In this document: piece after piece, positions 6,129 to 6,393 of the stretch
Layout: every line of letters starts with the position of its first letter
Position numbering within the stretch: the stretch's first letter is position 1
From: Candidatus Woesearchaeota archaeon
GTDB lineage: Archaea; Nanobdellota; Nanobdellia; SCGC-AAA011-G17; JACOZS01
Direction: 5' to 3'
Length of the DNA: 6,393 bases
Assembly: GCA_016181215.1 (NCBI GenBank)
Contig: JACOZS010000054.1
Span: 1 to 6,393 of the forward strand
Translations under genes and position numbers: made by a program
The notes under the pieces: generated by a model
What the model was told of the DNA's origin: nothing
Database searches by the model: none
The model's input: the letters and a program-made list of their open reading frames with translations, nothing else

Positions 6129-6170
6129 GTTCAAAAAACAAAGAAGGTTATTATATAAATCTTATGAATC
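6114..6170. repeat. 57-bp direct repeat, right copy
   Basis: Second copy of the repeat at 5195-5251, differing only at 6147 (G instead of T). Here the GATTCATAA end continues into a long open frame to the right, so this copy is joined to the genuine 3' end of the upstream gene, while its MRKEA end is cut off from the rest of the surface gene. Confidence 0.97.
6152..6165 (-). promoter_or_regulatory. Duplicated surface-operon promoter facing antisense into the toxin gene
   Basis: The TATA box TTTATATA at 6152-6159 and its BRE-like upstream bases are identical to the left copy, and the spacing to ATG (6126-6128) is preserved. Transcription would begin near 6128 and run leftward, antisense to the toxin gene ending at 6110. 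The BRE-like bases include the TAA stop (6162-6164) of the right-edge gene. Confidence 0.55.
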
Positions 6171-6393
6171 CGCTAAACCATCACAGTCTCCGCCGGCATG
6201 TTGCGCTCCTACTGTACTTGAAGCTACAAAAGATAACAAACTATCTGTATACGTTGCTGCGGCAGTATCAGCCGGTACAAACAAATTAACTGTGAAATTA
6301 GCCCTGTCTATGGTATCTACAAAGCTAAGGTTATTACAGAAGCAATTGTATTTTGTGGTGATATCCCTCCAAGTGTTATTATTAAAAGTTCCA
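6162..6393 (-). CDS. C-terminal end of a putative surface or pilin-like protein (partial)
   Basis: A minus-strand frame open from the right edge for 76 codons to TAA at 6162-6164; its start lies outside the window. Visible text includes TWRDITTKYNCFCNNLSF, then DRANFTVNLFVPADTAAATY and DSLLSFVASS, ending GGDCDGLADS. The Thr/Val/Asn-rich alternating pattern and the phrase NFTVNLFVPADTAAATYTD fit the last strands of a secreted beta-sandwich domain, with CFC and DCD cysteines that may pair outside the cell and an NFT sequon. No membrane helix is seen at this end, so anchoring, if any, is N-terminal, as in pilin-like proteins. It reads in the same direction as the surface operon and was probably its immediate upstream neighbour before the toxin-antitoxin block arrived. 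The specific family is not identified. Confidence 0.72.
   Translation of the reverse strand, partial: GTFNNNTWRDITTKYNCFCNNLSFVDTIDRANFTVNLFVPADTAAATYTDSLLSFVASSTVGAQHAGGDCDGLADS

Larger units (their letters stand above)
5195..6170. mobile_element. Putative inserted toxin-antitoxin cassette bounded by direct repeats
   Basis: A repeat unit of 919 bp: 862 bp of unique sequence (5252-6113) plus one 57-bp repeat copy. The unique part holds only the two-gene toxin-antitoxin module and its promoter region, oriented against the genes on both sides. Removing one repeat copy with the unique part would leave the right-edge gene, its stop, a 33-nt promoter gap and the surface gene uninterrupted, which supports an insertion event. 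No recombinase, transposase, terminal inverted repeat or tRNA is visible, so the mechanism is open: site-specific integration of a small circle using a 57-bp attachment-like site, homologous integration, or duplication during break repair. The repeat is much longer than ordinary transposon target duplications. The cassette could also be a passenger mobilised in trans. Confidence 0.5.

Noticed and set aside
5195..6170. Classical insertion sequence or CRISPR array
   Set aside because: There is no transposase, no terminal inverted repeats, and only two repeat copies 919 bp apart rather than regularly spaced short repeats.

Overview
The window looks archaeal, most likely from a small-genome uncultured lineage such as a DPANN member. 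The evidence is a condensin-type SMC protein beside membrane-anchored beta-sandwich surface proteins of a style common in those genomes, AT-rich sequence, and BRE/TATA promoters placed about 26-30 nt upstream of ATG codons, which implies leaderless or nearly leaderless mRNAs. The lineage is inferred from recalled protein style and was not tested by any search.

Layout, left to right. Positions 2-2905 (+) hold the 3' part of an smc gene: coiled coil, hinge, coiled coil and C-terminal ATPase head. The N-terminal head with Walker A lies off the left edge. It converges on a leftward three-gene operon, and the last gene of that operon shares the palindrome CTAG with smc, so both stop codons sit in the same four bases. 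Transcribed right to left, the operon encodes a type I membrane protein with tandem Ig/CARDB-like domains (4088-5209), a type II membrane protein with one small beta domain (3687-4118), and a protein with a Cys-rich segment and a DxDxDG loop, anchored at both ends (2902-3690). The genes overlap by 31 and 4 nt, so they are probably translated together as parts of one envelope structure.

To the right (5252-6113) is a block in the opposite orientation. It carries a strong archaeal promoter, a small winged-helix-like protein (putative antitoxin) and a RelE/ParE-like toxin, coupled by an ATGA overlap. At the right edge (6162-6393, -) is the C-terminal end of another putative surface or pilin-like protein.

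The most notable feature is a 57-bp direct repeat (5195-5251 and 6114-6170; 56/57 identical, offset 919 bp) that exactly brackets the toxin-antitoxin block. Each copy holds the last two codons and stop of the right-edge gene, the leaderless promoter of the surface operon, and that operon's first five codons. Collapsing the two copies would restore a simple arrangement of upstream gene, 33-nt promoter gap and operon. The block therefore looks like an inserted cassette that left both neighbours intact, and it left a second, leftward promoter aimed antisense into the toxin gene. No integrase or transposase is visible.
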